NCBI GenBank assembly: GCA_024236175.1 | Contig: JACKKY010000001.1 | Coordinates: forward strand, 1 to 64,000 | From: Novosphingobium sp. | GTDB lineage: Bacteria; Pseudomonadota; Alphaproteobacteria; Sphingomonadales; Sphingomonadaceae | Length of the DNA stretch: 64,000 nucleotides | Reading direction: 5' to 3' | Part shown: piece after piece, positions 15,713 through 23,768 of the stretch | Layout: every line of letters starts with the position of its first letter | Position numbering within the stretch: position 1 is the stretch's first letter | Notes under the pieces: generated by a model | Seen by the model: only the letters and a program-made list of their open reading frames with translations | Database searches by the model: none | Told to the model about the DNA's origin: nothing | Made by a program: the position numbers and the translations under genes

Positions 15713-15738
15713 TCCTTCGACCTCAACAAGTCGAAGGA
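15713..15738. repeat. Inverted repeat in the recombinase promoter region
   Basis: TCCTTCGAC and GTCGAAGGA form a perfect 9-bp inverted repeat around 8 bases, between the left terminal repeat and the first recombinase start. It could be a recombinase binding site or an operator, or form a hairpin in the mRNA leader. Confidence 0.5.
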
Positions 15739-15744
15739 ACCAAC

Positions 15745-17292
15745 ATGCGAACAAGACCAACAATGTCGTTTCGATCGGTGCGGGGGACTGTCAAAGACCC
15801 GCCCGGTCCCGACGCCCTACTCAGCGCATTCCTCTCCTCTCTGTCAGTCGACGCAGGATCGGCAGTGGCAGTCCTGTACAGCGCAGGGACTCGCCATTTT
15901 CTGTATTGGCTCGATCGACAGGGGATCGCGAATGGCACACTTGATGACCGCATCGTTCAGCAGTTCGAGAAGCATCGTTGCCGGTGTCACGGGTATTCGG
16001 CGCAGGAAGCGCCTTACAAGGCTGACCAAGCAGCAAGGGTCAGGCGTTTCGTCCGCTTCCTAGAGGATCAAGGCTATGTCGAAGTCGATGACGGGATCGA
16101 CGATTTGCCACGGCACCTCGCCGACTATTCCGATGCAATCGATCGCCTGCAACTCGCGCATGGGCCGGCGCAGTCCTATCGGTCCGAGGCCGAGCATTTC
16201 GTTGCCTGGCTTCGCGTTGCGCGATGCCAATGGATCGATATCGACGACGCTGTCATCGACCAGTACGCCGCGCATGATTGCCGATGCCCGGTCTGGCGCA
16301 AACGGGGCAAGCTAGTCGCCACCGGCACCAAGCGGCGGCGGCGATGCGCACGGCACTTCGTCGAGTTCTTGCGAGGCCGGGGCACCATCCCATCGGCTGA
16401 ACCGGTGGCGGACGATGACCCGCATATGTCGGCTTACCTGGCATGGCTCAGGCAACATCGCGGCGCCACGGATGAGACGGTCCAGCGCTATCGGGCTTAT
16501 ATCAGACGGCTCATGCCCATGCTGGGCGAGCCGTCACGATGGGATGCGGCCGCTCTCAGGAATGCACTCCAACGGCGTTGCAAGGAGACACCGGGTTCGG
16601 CCTCACTGCTCGTTACGATCATGAGGAGCTACATTCGGTTTCTGGTCGTGCAAGGCGAGTGCTGCCCCGCCTTATTGCATGCGGTTCCATCAGTCCAGCG
16701 CTACCGCCTTTCGACGCTGCCACGCCACGTTGACCCGGCAACGATCGAGAGGATCATTGCGGCCTGTCCGACAGATCGTCCGGTGGAAGTCCGGGACAAG
16801 GCCATCATTCTCCTGCTCGCCAGGCTTGGCCTGCGAGCAGGCGATATCCGAGATATGCGCCTCGACGATATCGATTGGCAGTCCGGTCATCTGATAGTCA
16901 AGGGCAAGTCGCGTCGACAGGACCGCCTTCCGTTGCCGCAGGATGTCGGTGACGCGATCCTGGCCTATCTTGCGGCCGCCCGCCCGAAGGCCGCCGAAGA
17001 GCATCTGTTCCTGCGTGCGCAAGCACCGTTTCGGCCATTCCGCTCGTCCGCTGAGATCGCGGGCATCGTCGCTCGTACGTACGACCGAGGTGGGATCGAA
17101 GGAGTGCCGACAGGGTCGCACATATTCCGGCATTCACTTGCCACCAACCTGCTGCGAGCGGGCGCAGGCCTGGAGTCCGTTGGGACCATCCTGCGTCACA
17201 GCTCGCCTGAGACCACAGCCATCTACGCCAAGGTCGATCTGCCGATGCTCTCGAAGATCGCGCAGCCCTGGCCGGGAGAACCGTCATGCTGA
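15745..17292 (+). CDS. RIT tyrosine recombinase A
   Basis: The 515-residue protein is the largest and first of the trio. Its C-terminal catalytic domain has the tyrosine-recombinase residues: Arg364 (LGLRAGDIRD), Lys386 or 388 (VKGKSRRQDRL), His459-x-x-Arg462 (SHIFRHSLA), His485 (LRHSSPETT) and the nucleophile Tyr494 (TAIYAKVD). The long N-terminal part holds two similar blocks, each with a His-x-Cys-Arg-Cys motif (77-81 and 177-181) followed by an arm rich in Arg and Phe, suggesting a duplicated DNA-binding unit. The start at 15745 follows GAAGGAA. All three proteins are thought to act together in transposition of RIT elements. Confidence 0.88.
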   Translation: MRTRPTMSFRSVRGTVKDPPGPDALLSAFLSSLSVDAGSAVAVLYSAGTRHFLYWLDRQGIANGTLDDRIVQQFEKHRCRCHGYSAQEAPYKADQAARVRRFVRFLEDQGYVEVDDGIDDLPRHLADYSDAIDRLQLAHGPAQSYRSEAEHFVAWLRVARCQWIDIDDAVIDQYAAHDCRCPVWRKRGKLVATGTKRRRRCARHFVEFLRGRGTIPSAEPVADDDPHMSAYLAWLRQHRGATDETVQRYRAYIRRLMPMLGEPSRWDAAALRNALQRRCKETPGSASLLVTIMRSYIRFLVVQGECCPALLHAVPSVQRYRLSTLPRHVDPATIERIIAACPTDRPVEVRDKAIILLLARLGLRAGDIRDMRLDDIDWQSGHLIVKGKSRRQDRLPLPQDVGDAILAYLAAARPKAAEEHLFLRAQAPFRPFRSSAEIAGIVARTYDRGGIEGVPTGSHIFRHSLATNLLRAGAGLESVGTILRHSSPETTAIYAKVDLPMLSKIAQPWPGEPSC

Positions 17293-18200
17293 ACACGCAC
17301 ATTTCCAGATACGTCGCGCTGCATCGCAGCCTTGGGCGGAAGTATTTCGAACAGGAACGGATGTTGCGCCTGTACGCCGCCTACGCCGGAGGATTCGGCG
17401 ACCGGCACGTCCATGTCCAGCGGGTCTACGATTGGTGCCGCACGGCGAGTTCACAATATGTTGCCCGCCAGCGGTTCGACACCGTTCGCAACTTCAGCCG
17501 TTTTGTCCATGCCGATGATCCAGCCCACGAGGTTCCGCCCGCTGGCGTCTTTGGCCGGGGCAAGCGTCCGCGCCCGACGCCGACTATCATCGAGCCGGAA
17601 CAAGTACGGGCCATCATGGCGGCGGCGCTGGATTTGCCGCCCCAAGGCACGATCAGCCCATACACATACCATTATCTGTTCGGGCTGCTGGCGGCGACAG
17701 GGCTCCGGATTTCCGAGGCTCTTGCTTTACAATGCAACGATCTTGTCGAGGATGGCCTGATCATCCGCAACGGTAAGTTCGGCAAGCAGCGGCTGATTGC
17801 CCTGCAGCCATCGACCCGTCAGGCGCTCGAAGAATATCTCGCCACCCGGGCAAAGCTTGGCGCAACGGGCAATGACCTGTTCGTGACCATCCGCGGGAGA
17901 GCACCGCACAAGGTGCGCGCCCACGTGGTGTTTGTCAGACTGGCCCGGCAACTCGGATATCGTGGCCCGGTCGGTACACCTGGCATGCGATTGCACGATT
18001 TGCGGCATACCTTCGCCGTACGCTCGCTGGAGACGTGCCCACGGGACAGCGAAGCCGTGGCGCATCACATGGCCGGGCTCAGCGTCTATCTGGGGCACAC
18101 CTCGGTCGCCAACACCTACTGGTATCTCGAAGCCACCCCTGTGTTGCTGCGCGACATCGCGACTGCGAGCGAACAGCTTTATCGGGGAGAAGCGGCATGA
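17286..18200 (+). CDS. RIT tyrosine recombinase B
   Basis: The 304-residue second recombinase overlaps the first by 7 bases, suggesting translational coupling. Catalytic residues are visible: Arg141 (TGLRISEAL), His237-x-x-Arg240 (LHDLRHTFA), His271 (YLGHTSVAN) and the Tyr nucleophile at 278 or 280 (NTYWYLEAT). The N-terminal region (1-100) is the core-binding domain. The role is integration/transposition together with A and C. Confidence 0.88.
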   Translation: MLNTHISRYVALHRSLGRKYFEQERMLRLYAAYAGGFGDRHVHVQRVYDWCRTASSQYVARQRFDTVRNFSRFVHADDPAHEVPPAGVFGRGKRPRPTPTIIEPEQVRAIMAAALDLPPQGTISPYTYHYLFGLLAATGLRISEALALQCNDLVEDGLIIRNGKFGKQRLIALQPSTRQALEEYLATRAKLGATGNDLFVTIRGRAPHKVRAHVVFVRLARQLGYRGPVGTPGMRLHDLRHTFAVRSLETCPRDSEAVAHHMAGLSVYLGHTSVANTYWYLEATPVLLRDIATASEQLYRGEAA

Positions 18201-19201
18201 CGGCGCTTGCTCCCCATCTCACTGCCTACTTGCGTGAGCATCTGCCACTCGAACGCGCTGTCAGTCCGCACACGGTGAAGACCTACGCCAACTGCTTCGT
18301 ACTCCTGGTCCAGTTCGCTGCCGACCGGCTGAAGCGTCGGCCGACAGATCTCGCGATCGAGGATCTCGGCACCGACATGATCATGGCATTCCTTGACCAT
18401 GTCGAGAACGGTCGCGGCAGCTGTGTTCGGACCCGCAATGGCCGGCTCGCGGCGATCCGGTCTTTCTTCCGGTACGTCGAATATCGTGTTCCGGCCTGCC
18501 TCGATCAGGCTCTCCGCATACGATCGATCCCGAGCAAAAAGACCGACAAGGCGCTTATCGACTACCTCGATCGGGCCGAGATCAAGGCATTGCTCGATGC
18601 TCCCGATCCCCGCACCCGGCTTGGCACGCGTGATCGCGCGATGCTGCATCTGGCTTATACCGGCGGACTCCGAGTATCGGAACTTGTGTCCTTGCAGTTG
18701 CGCGATTTTCCGGATCGCTCGCTTTCCACCATGCATGTCATGGGCAAGGGCCGGCGTGAACGGGTTCTGCCGCTCTGGAAGGAGACCCAGTTCACATTGC
18801 GCGTGTGGCTTGCGATCCGTCCCGATGCGCAAGCTGCCGAGATATTCCTAAATGCCAACGGGCAGCCCATGACCCGCGACGGGTTCGCATTCCGATTGGC
18901 CGGACACGTCAAAACCGCGGCAACGAAGCAACCGTCGATCCTTGGCAAGCGCGTCACGCCGCATGTGTTGCGCCATTCCTGCGCGATGCACACGCTCGCG
19001 GCGACCGGGGACATTCGCAAAGTCGCGCTGTGGCTCGGTCATGCCAGTATCCAGAGTACCGAGGCCTATTTGCGCGCCGATCCCGAGGAAAAGCTGGAAA
19101 TTCTCGCGGCGCACGGCGCTCCCGCCATCAAGCCCAGGCGTTTCAAGCCGCCAACCGATGCGCTGATAACCATGCTCACCGACGTTCGAAGGCGGGCCTA
19201 G
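18197..19201 (+). CDS. RIT tyrosine recombinase C
   Basis: The 334-residue third recombinase overlaps the second by 4 bases (ATGA), which fixes the start at 18197; a longer frame from 18035 is an extension inside gene B. It has an N-terminal SAM-like domain (SPHTVKTYANCFVLLVQF) and the catalytic residues Arg159 (GGLRVSEL), Lys184 (VMGKGRRERV), His256-x-x-Arg259 (TPHVLRHS), His282 (LGHASIQST) and Tyr291 (EAYLRAD). It is XerC/D-like and closes the trio 30 bases before the right terminal repeat. Confidence 0.88.
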   Translation: MTALAPHLTAYLREHLPLERAVSPHTVKTYANCFVLLVQFAADRLKRRPTDLAIEDLGTDMIMAFLDHVENGRGSCVRTRNGRLAAIRSFFRYVEYRVPACLDQALRIRSIPSKKTDKALIDYLDRAEIKALLDAPDPRTRLGTRDRAMLHLAYTGGLRVSELVSLQLRDFPDRSLSTMHVMGKGRRERVLPLWKETQFTLRVWLAIRPDAQAAEIFLNANGQPMTRDGFAFRLAGHVKTAATKQPSILGKRVTPHVLRHSCAMHTLAATGDIRKVALWLGHASIQSTEAYLRADPEEKLEILAAHGAPAIKPRRFKPPTDALITMLTDVRRRA

Positions 19202-19231
19202 CCCGTCTCCGGACATCCCCCTTGGCACTCA

Positions 19232-19322
19232 AATTATCTGGAGTAAAATCATGGAAAACCGAAGGAAACCTGCGCCTCCCGCCGTCACGCTCGACATAAA
19301 TTGCGACTGCAAAGAATATGTG
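19232..19322 (+). repeat. Right terminal inverted repeat of the RIT element (91 bp)
   Basis: Inverted copy of 15617-15707. On the plus strand it holds GGAG (19240-19243), ATG (19251) and an open frame of 24 codons closed by the TAA of the adjoining palindrome (19323-19325). Confidence 0.9.
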
Positions 19323-19325
19323 TAA
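19251..19325 (+). other. 24-codon mini-ORF within the right terminal repeat
   Basis: A complete small frame with its own ribosome binding site (MENRRKPAPP... ending KEYV). It differs from the left-repeat copy by one Thr/Ala change and one silent change. In the left copy the same codons are the new N-terminus of the helicase half. It is likely a start-supplying cassette rather than a functional peptide gene, but peptide function cannot be excluded. Confidence 0.4.
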
Positions 19326-19342
19326 TGCTGAGCTCAGCATTA
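19323..19342. repeat. 20-bp perfect palindrome at the RIT right end
   Basis: TAATGCTGAGCTCAGCATTA lies exactly between the right terminal repeat and the interrupted gene and is absent at the left junction. With its flanks (19315-19350) the symmetry extends to 36 bp with one mismatch. It supplies the stop codon of the upstream gene half. Palindromes of this kind are plausible recombinase targets. Confidence 0.85.
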
Positions 19343-21811
19343 GACATATTCGCGCGGGCTGAGATCGATCTCGAGATGCTCGCGCTCCTCGTCGGAAAGA
19401 TCGGCAAGACGCCGGTCGAGCATCGCCTCGGCGGTCGAGACCAGCTGGACGACGACCGAATTGTCGTTTTCCAGCGCCGCTTCGATCGCGGGCAGGAGGC
19501 TTGGAAGCTTCATCGAGAGAAGCAACTGCGCGAAGAAGCGCTGCTTCGTGCCTTCGAACACCGACAATGCCGATGCTTTGGCGCCGCTGTTGAGCGTGTC
19601 GCCGCTCTCGCCGTCTATGATCCGTGTCGCCTCGAGCGCTTCCCTGAGGTTGCCATGGATGATCGACCAGGCTTCGGTATAGGCATCGTAGACGGCGATC
19701 TGCTCCTGGGTCAGGCAATGCTCGAGGATTTCATATTCGACGCCGGCGAAAGACAGGGCGCGCGCGGTGTAGAGACCGAGTGCTTTCAGGTCGCGGGCGA
19801 CAAGCTCCATCGCGGCAATCCCGCCCTCGCGAATGTCGGCGACAAACGCCTCGCGGTCGGGAAAGGCAGTCTGTGGTCCCCAGAGGCCGAGCCGCGTCGC
19901 ATAGGCGAGGTTGTTCACGTCCGAGGCGCCGGTTGCCGAAGCGTAGACGACCCGGGCACGCGGTAGCAGGTTCTGCAACCGCACGCCGGCAATCCCCTGT
20001 TCCGATCCCTTGATCTTGCCACGTGATCCCTCGCCTCCGGCAGCGCCCGCCATGGCATGGGCCTCATCGAAGATGAGCACGCCGTCGAACGCGTCTCCAG
20101 TCCAGGCAAGGATCTGATCGAGGCGGGTTGCATCGGCGCGTGTCGAGCGCAGCATCGGGTATGTCACGAACAGGATGCCTTCGGGCATCGAGACCGGCTG
20201 GCCCAGTTTCCAGTTGCCGAGCGGCTGGATATCGAGCGGGAGGCCGCCCAATGCCGACCAGTCGCGGCGCGCGTCCTCAAGCAGCGCCTCGTTCTTTGAT
20301 ATCCAGATATGACGCCGTTCGCCCCTCACCCAGCGATCGAGGATCATGCTTGCAACCTGACGGCCCTTTCCGGCTCCGGTGCCGTCGCCGAGGAAATATC
20401 CCATGCGATAGGATTTGCCCTCGCTCGCGGGCTTGAGGCTGCAGCCCTTATCTTCCGGCTCGTAGCTCCCGGGAATTTCACGCGCATGCGCGCTTGCGGC
20501 ATAGATCAGAGTCTCGACCTGTGCTGCTGACAAGACGCCGCTGGCGATGAGGTGATCGGGCAGTTGCGGAATCTCGTCAGGTTTGGGCGCGGGGATCGAG
20601 CCCATTGCGACCGACTCGACCAGCTCGGTCGGGTGCAGCTGTGCATCGGTGATTGCGATGCGACTGGGGCGATAGGGGAGGTAATGACCGATCTGGTCGG
20701 CAATCGGCGCGGGTTCGTCGAGCACTTCGAACTCGACAGACAAAGCGTTGCTGGCCGCAGCAGCGCGGACTGGAGGTGCGATCACGGGGCGGGGTGAAGC
20801 GGCAGCAAGCCTGATCGGATTGCTGCTCGTGACCGGGAGAAACGGGCGGATGGCGGAACGCGCCTGGCGCAGCGGCATGGCGTCGACCAGCTGGACCAGT
20901 TCGGCAAAATCGTTTGTCCTCGATGCAACGACGCTATCCGTCGCTTCGCACTTGTCTATGACCACAAGACGCGTGGCAATCGAGGTGCCGGACTTGCGAA
21001 AGGCTCCTTCGATAGAGGCGTTGAGGCGCAGGGCAGCGCGATGGCGTAGTTTTGCGACAAAGCGCGTGGCATCGAACCATTCGGGCATAATCGCGACGAG
21101 CCGGCCTGCATCGCGGAGGCAGCGCAGTGCCGAGCGCAAGTGCCGCGCGCCGCTGTTGCCGTCGTAGCCCCGCTCGGCGCTGGACGAAAATGGCGGGTTC
21201 ATCAGCACGACATCGGGCGTGATGCCCGGATCGAGCATCTGGTCGATCAGTTCGCCATCGTGGCGCGTAACCGTTGCTTCGGGGAACAAGCAGGCGAGAG
21301 CGGCCGCGCGTTCGCTCGACAACTCGTTGAGTACGAGCTTTGCGTCGGCTTTGTGCGGCCAGAGCGCCAAGAGGCCGGTGCCCGCAGACGGTTCGAGAAC
21401 AGTATTGCCAGCCCTCAGCCCACAGGCGCGCGCGGCGAGCCAGGCAAGCCGCGGCGGCGTGGCGAACTGCTGCAATTCGACTTGCTGCTCGCTGCGGTTG
21501 GTCTGGTTGGGAACCAGTGCTTCAAGCTGCGCGATGAAGGCATCGGCGTCGGCTGGGTTGGTGTCGACCGCGAGCTCGGCTTGACTGCAAAGCCAGATTG
21601 TCTGTGCAAGCTCGCAGGCGGTGTTGGCTTCACTCGCCGACCAGCGTCCGTCGGCATCGCTGCCGCCGAACGCCTCAGTCAGCACTGCCGATATGCGCTG
21701 GCGCGACAGCGGCTTTCCATGAGCCAGATCGGCGGCAAGCACCCGTGCCGCGATTAGAACCGTGGGTTCGTTGGAATAGGCAAGATCGAATTGCAGAGCG
21801 GGCTGAGACAT
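19340..21811 (-). CDS. N-terminal part of the split methylase-helicase (DarB/strawberry notch-like)
   Basis: The 823-residue ORF has an adenine-methyltransferase-like domain (AGTGLLALWPHKAD as the SAM loop, then DVVLMNPPFSSS with the NPPF motif, about residues 140-215). An SF2 ATPase domain of the strawberry notch type follows, with Walker A DGTGAGKGRQ and DEAH box IFDEAHAM. It ends LSPREYV at a TAA supplied by the RIT palindrome; the natural continuation is at 13841. The complete protein would be about 1,410 residues. Phage P1 DarB has the same methylase-plus-helicase plan and protects incoming DNA from restriction, so an anti-restriction role is inferred. The start at 21811 has CAGGAGG. The leader carries the shared pyrimidine motif. 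Confidence 0.82.
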   Translation of the reverse strand: MSQPALQFDLAYSNEPTVLIAARVLAADLAHGKPLSRQRISAVLTEAFGGSDADGRWSASEANTACELAQTIWLCSQAELAVDTNPADADAFIAQLEALVPNQTNRSEQQVELQQFATPPRLAWLAARACGLRAGNTVLEPSAGTGLLALWPHKADAKLVLNELSSERAAALACLFPEATVTRHDGELIDQMLDPGITPDVVLMNPPFSSSAERGYDGNSGARHLRSALRCLRDAGRLVAIMPEWFDATRFVAKLRHRAALRLNASIEGAFRKSGTSIATRLVVIDKCEATDSVVASRTNDFAELVQLVDAMPLRQARSAIRPFLPVTSSNPIRLAAASPRPVIAPPVRAAAASNALSVEFEVLDEPAPIADQIGHYLPYRPSRIAITDAQLHPTELVESVAMGSIPAPKPDEIPQLPDHLIASGVLSAAQVETLIYAASAHAREIPGSYEPEDKGCSLKPASEGKSYRMGYFLGDGTGAGKGRQVASMILDRWVRGERRHIWISKNEALLEDARRDWSALGGLPLDIQPLGNWKLGQPVSMPEGILFVTYPMLRSTRADATRLDQILAWTGDAFDGVLIFDEAHAMAGAAGGEGSRGKIKGSEQGIAGVRLQNLLPRARVVYASATGASDVNNLAYATRLGLWGPQTAFPDREAFVADIREGGIAAMELVARDLKALGLYTARALSFAGVEYEILEHCLTQEQIAVYDAYTEAWSIIHGNLREALEATRIIDGESGDTLNSGAKASALSVFEGTKQRFFAQLLLSMKLPSLLPAIEAALENDNSVVVQLVSTAEAMLDRRLADLSDEEREHLEIDLSPREYV

Positions 21812-21853
21812 GAGAAACCTCCTGAAAAGGCCCTCACATCGTCGGGGCCTCGT

Positions 21854-22783
21854 TCAGGCAGGCGCTTCCTCTCCTCTTACGGACTGTCTGGCCTTGTTTG
21901 ATTGTCGGCGATGAAGCACATCGGCCCAGTCATATCCGCCGCGCCGCGGCCGTTCGACCGCGATCCGCCGACCGGGCGTCGCATAGGCCTCGCAGCCACG
22001 TTCCTGCGCCAGATCGCCGCCTTCATCGGCATCGAGAAAGAGGTGCAGCACGCGCACCGATTCCGGGATGGCGACAATGCCAAAGCGTTCATTGCCGAGC
22101 GTCGCCCAACAGGGAATCCCGAATATCTGCATTGCAGAAAGGGCAGTCTCGACACCCTCGGCAAGCCCGAGATGCCCGCCTCTTGGCGCGGCGAGCCGAA
22201 CTGCTCCTGCCTGCAGGCTGCCGAGCGCGCGCTTGGGCCGCGAAAACCTGGCCAGGGTTGCGCCTTCAGAATCAAGAAAGGTGCGGTGGAGCGCAATCAC
22301 GCCTTCATCGCTGCGCACGGCAGCCAGCATGGCTGGCAGGAAGCGAACTTCCCTTTTGGGTCCAAGCGGCGTGCGCTCGTGATAGCGCAGATCGGGTGAC
22401 GCAATCTCGATCGAGCGGCCCCGCAAATAGAGCTCTGCAGGACTGCCAGACAGCGCGCGGGCTTGCTTCCACAGGCGCAGCGCATTGCGATCCGGGCCTG
22501 TAGGTCGCGATAGCGCCTCGTCTGATTGATGGTCGCCATCGAAGAGCTCGCGCGCATCGAGACCGTCGCGGCCGAGCGCAGCAAGCACATCGTCGTTCGT
22601 ACACCCGGCAAAACAGTGAAACAGGATCGCCTTCCGGCCGATGGTGACGCTTAGCGAAGGCGTGCGATCATCGTGCGCGGGGCAGCAGCACATGCCCTTC
22701 GAACCGCGCCACCTGCCGCCGAGGCGTTCGACAATCTTGCGCGCCTGGCTTTCGAGCCGGGAGTTATGGGACGTGCGGGACAT
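21854..22783 (-). CDS. CHC2 zinc-finger and Toprim primase-like protein
   Basis: This 309-residue protein begins with a primase-type zinc finger (CCCPAHDDRTPSLSV, then LFHCFAGC) and has a C-terminal Toprim domain (GLAEGVETALSAMQIFGIP, then LHLFLDADEGG). This is the DUF7146/Toprim type found on plasmids and ICEs. It may prime complementary-strand synthesis in the recipient, like TraC/Sog primases, but it lacks a recognisable full polymerase core, so it could be an accessory. The start at 22783 has AAGGAGC. The divergent promoter region contains an SOS box, 83 bases upstream of the start. Confidence 0.8.
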   Translation of the reverse strand: MSRTSHNSRLESQARKIVERLGGRWRGSKGMCCCPAHDDRTPSLSVTIGRKAILFHCFAGCTNDDVLAALGRDGLDARELFDGDHQSDEALSRPTGPDRNALRLWKQARALSGSPAELYLRGRSIEIASPDLRYHERTPLGPKREVRFLPAMLAAVRSDEGVIALHRTFLDSEGATLARFSRPKRALGSLQAGAVRLAAPRGGHLGLAEGVETALSAMQIFGIPCWATLGNERFGIVAIPESVRVLHLFLDADEGGDLAQERGCEAYATPGRRIAVERPRRGGYDWADVLHRRQSNKARQSVRGEEAPA

Positions 22784-22865
22784 GGGCGCTCCTTCGATGC
22801 AGCGATGCCCATCCCGGTGCAGCCTCCACTCTGCCCGCTCGCATGATGCCTTTCCAACTGACTAT

Positions 22866-22880
22866 GTTCTATATATGTTC
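22866..22880. promoter_or_regulatory. LexA (SOS) box in a divergent promoter region
   Basis: GTTC-TATATAT-GTTC (22866-22869 and 22877-22880), the canonical alphaproteobacterial spacing. On the minus strand it reads AGAACAT-N4-AGAACAT, identical in form to the box before the relaxosome operon. It lies between the primase-like gene and the lytic transglycosylase gene and could control both. Confidence 0.7.
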
Positions 22881-22912
22881 TAACGTGATTCGTCCACATC
22901 GGAGTGCGAGAT

Positions 22913-23542
22913 ATGCGACCAACAGCCATACAGATCATTCTTGCATGCTGCGCGCTGCTGTGCGACGGAACCGCTGCGGCGAAAGCTGATATGCAAGCTT
23001 ATGCTAGCGGGTACCGGATTGGCAGTAGCGACGGCGGGTTCCAGCTTGTCGAGCACGGCATCTGGCCGCAACCGGAACGACAAGAAGTTGTGCCGCCGGT
23101 GTTCACCGAGCCAGTCCCGGCCACTTCCAGGATCGGCTCGCACAAGAAGGGACCATCGCATTTTCGCCGGGCGACTTACCTGCCCAGGGTCTACGCAATG
23201 GAATCGAAATTCGGCCTGCCCAGCGGCTTACTCGACGCGGTTGTCTGGACCGAATCGCGCTACAATCCGCTTGCGGTCAGCAAGGCCGGTGCCGGCGGAC
23301 TGGGACAGCTCATGCCCGGCACCGCGCGCGATCTTGGCGTAACGAACCGGTTCGATCCGGCCGAAAACCTTGAAGGCGCCGCGCGCTACCTGCGCCAGAT
23401 GCTCGATGAATTCGGGGTGGTCCATCTCGCACTTGCTGCCTACAATGCTGGTCCTGGCGCTGTGAAACGCGCTGGGGGCATTCCTCGCAATGGCGAAACG
23501 CCCGGCTACGTCCGGGATGTCCTTCGCCGTTGGCGGTTCTGA
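22913..23542 (+). CDS. Lytic transglycosylase (VirB1-like)
   Basis: The 209-residue protein has a signal peptide (hydrophobic IQIILACCALLC, then AAAKA) and a C-terminal SLT domain: VYAMESKFGLPSGLLDAVVW, catalytic Glu in WTESRYNP, GLGQLMPGTARDLG and LAAYNAGPGAVKR. Enzymes of this kind open the peptidoglycan for the conjugation channel. ATG at 22913 is chosen over GTG at 22904 because GGAG at 22901 then has normal spacing. An SOS box lies 33 bases upstream, so it may be induced with transfer. No other T4SS gene is in the window. Confidence 0.85.
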   Translation: MRPTAIQIILACCALLCDGTAAAKADMQAYASGYRIGSSDGGFQLVEHGIWPQPERQEVVPPVFTEPVPATSRIGSHKKGPSHFRRATYLPRVYAMESKFGLPSGLLDAVVWTESRYNPLAVSKAGAGGLGQLMPGTARDLGVTNRFDPAENLEGAARYLRQMLDEFGVVHLALAAYNAGPGAVKRAGGIPRNGETPGYVRDVLRRWRF

Positions 23543-23555
23543 ACTGGGGGCAAGT

Positions 23556-23753
23556 GTGAGTTCCGATCGAATACGCGTGTCGGGTGTGCTGAAACGCGGC
23601 AGACGAGGAATGATCCTGACGACAACTGACGATAACGTTTGGATTGTCGAAAGCGACGAACCCGAATGTGAGTTTGTCGGATCAGCCGTGATAGTCGAAG
23701 GCGTGGTTGAAGGCCGAGATCGTTTGCGCGCCGACTGGATTGGACCACTCTGA
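23556..23753 (+). CDS. DUF5818-like small protein
   Basis: This 65-residue product has an OB-like pattern: VSGVLKRGRRGMILTTTDDNVWIVE, then VIVEGVVEGRDRLRADWIG. I recall this as DUF5818, small proteins of sphingomonad chromosomes and plasmids. I chose GTG at 23556 because it lies just after the transglycosylase stop and behind a G-rich site; ATG at 23517 or 23490 would overlap the upstream gene. Function unknown. Confidence 0.6.
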   Translation: MSSDRIRVSGVLKRGRRGMILTTTDDNVWIVESDEPECEFVGSAVIVEGVVEGRDRLRADWIGPL

Positions 23754-23768
23754 TCGAAGCAAATGCTG

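Larger units (their letters stand above)
15617..19342 (+). mobile_element. RIT element (recombinases in trio)
   Basis: Three consecutive tyrosine recombinase genes with overlapping ends (7 bp and 4 bp) are bounded by 91-bp inverted repeats, the structure known as a RIT element. A 20-bp perfect palindrome (19323-19342) sits at the right end only. It has split the methylase-helicase gene at the codons for Glu-Tyr-Val: the upstream half ends EYV followed by TAA, and the downstream half resumes IDYL. The three differences between the repeats suggest that insertion was not extremely recent. Confidence 0.85.

Noticed and set aside
15614..19345. Two independent copies of a small gene at the RIT ends
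   Set aside because: The similarity stops exactly at the recombinase-flanking boundaries and is inverted, so these are terminal repeats; the coding potential is a property of the repeat.
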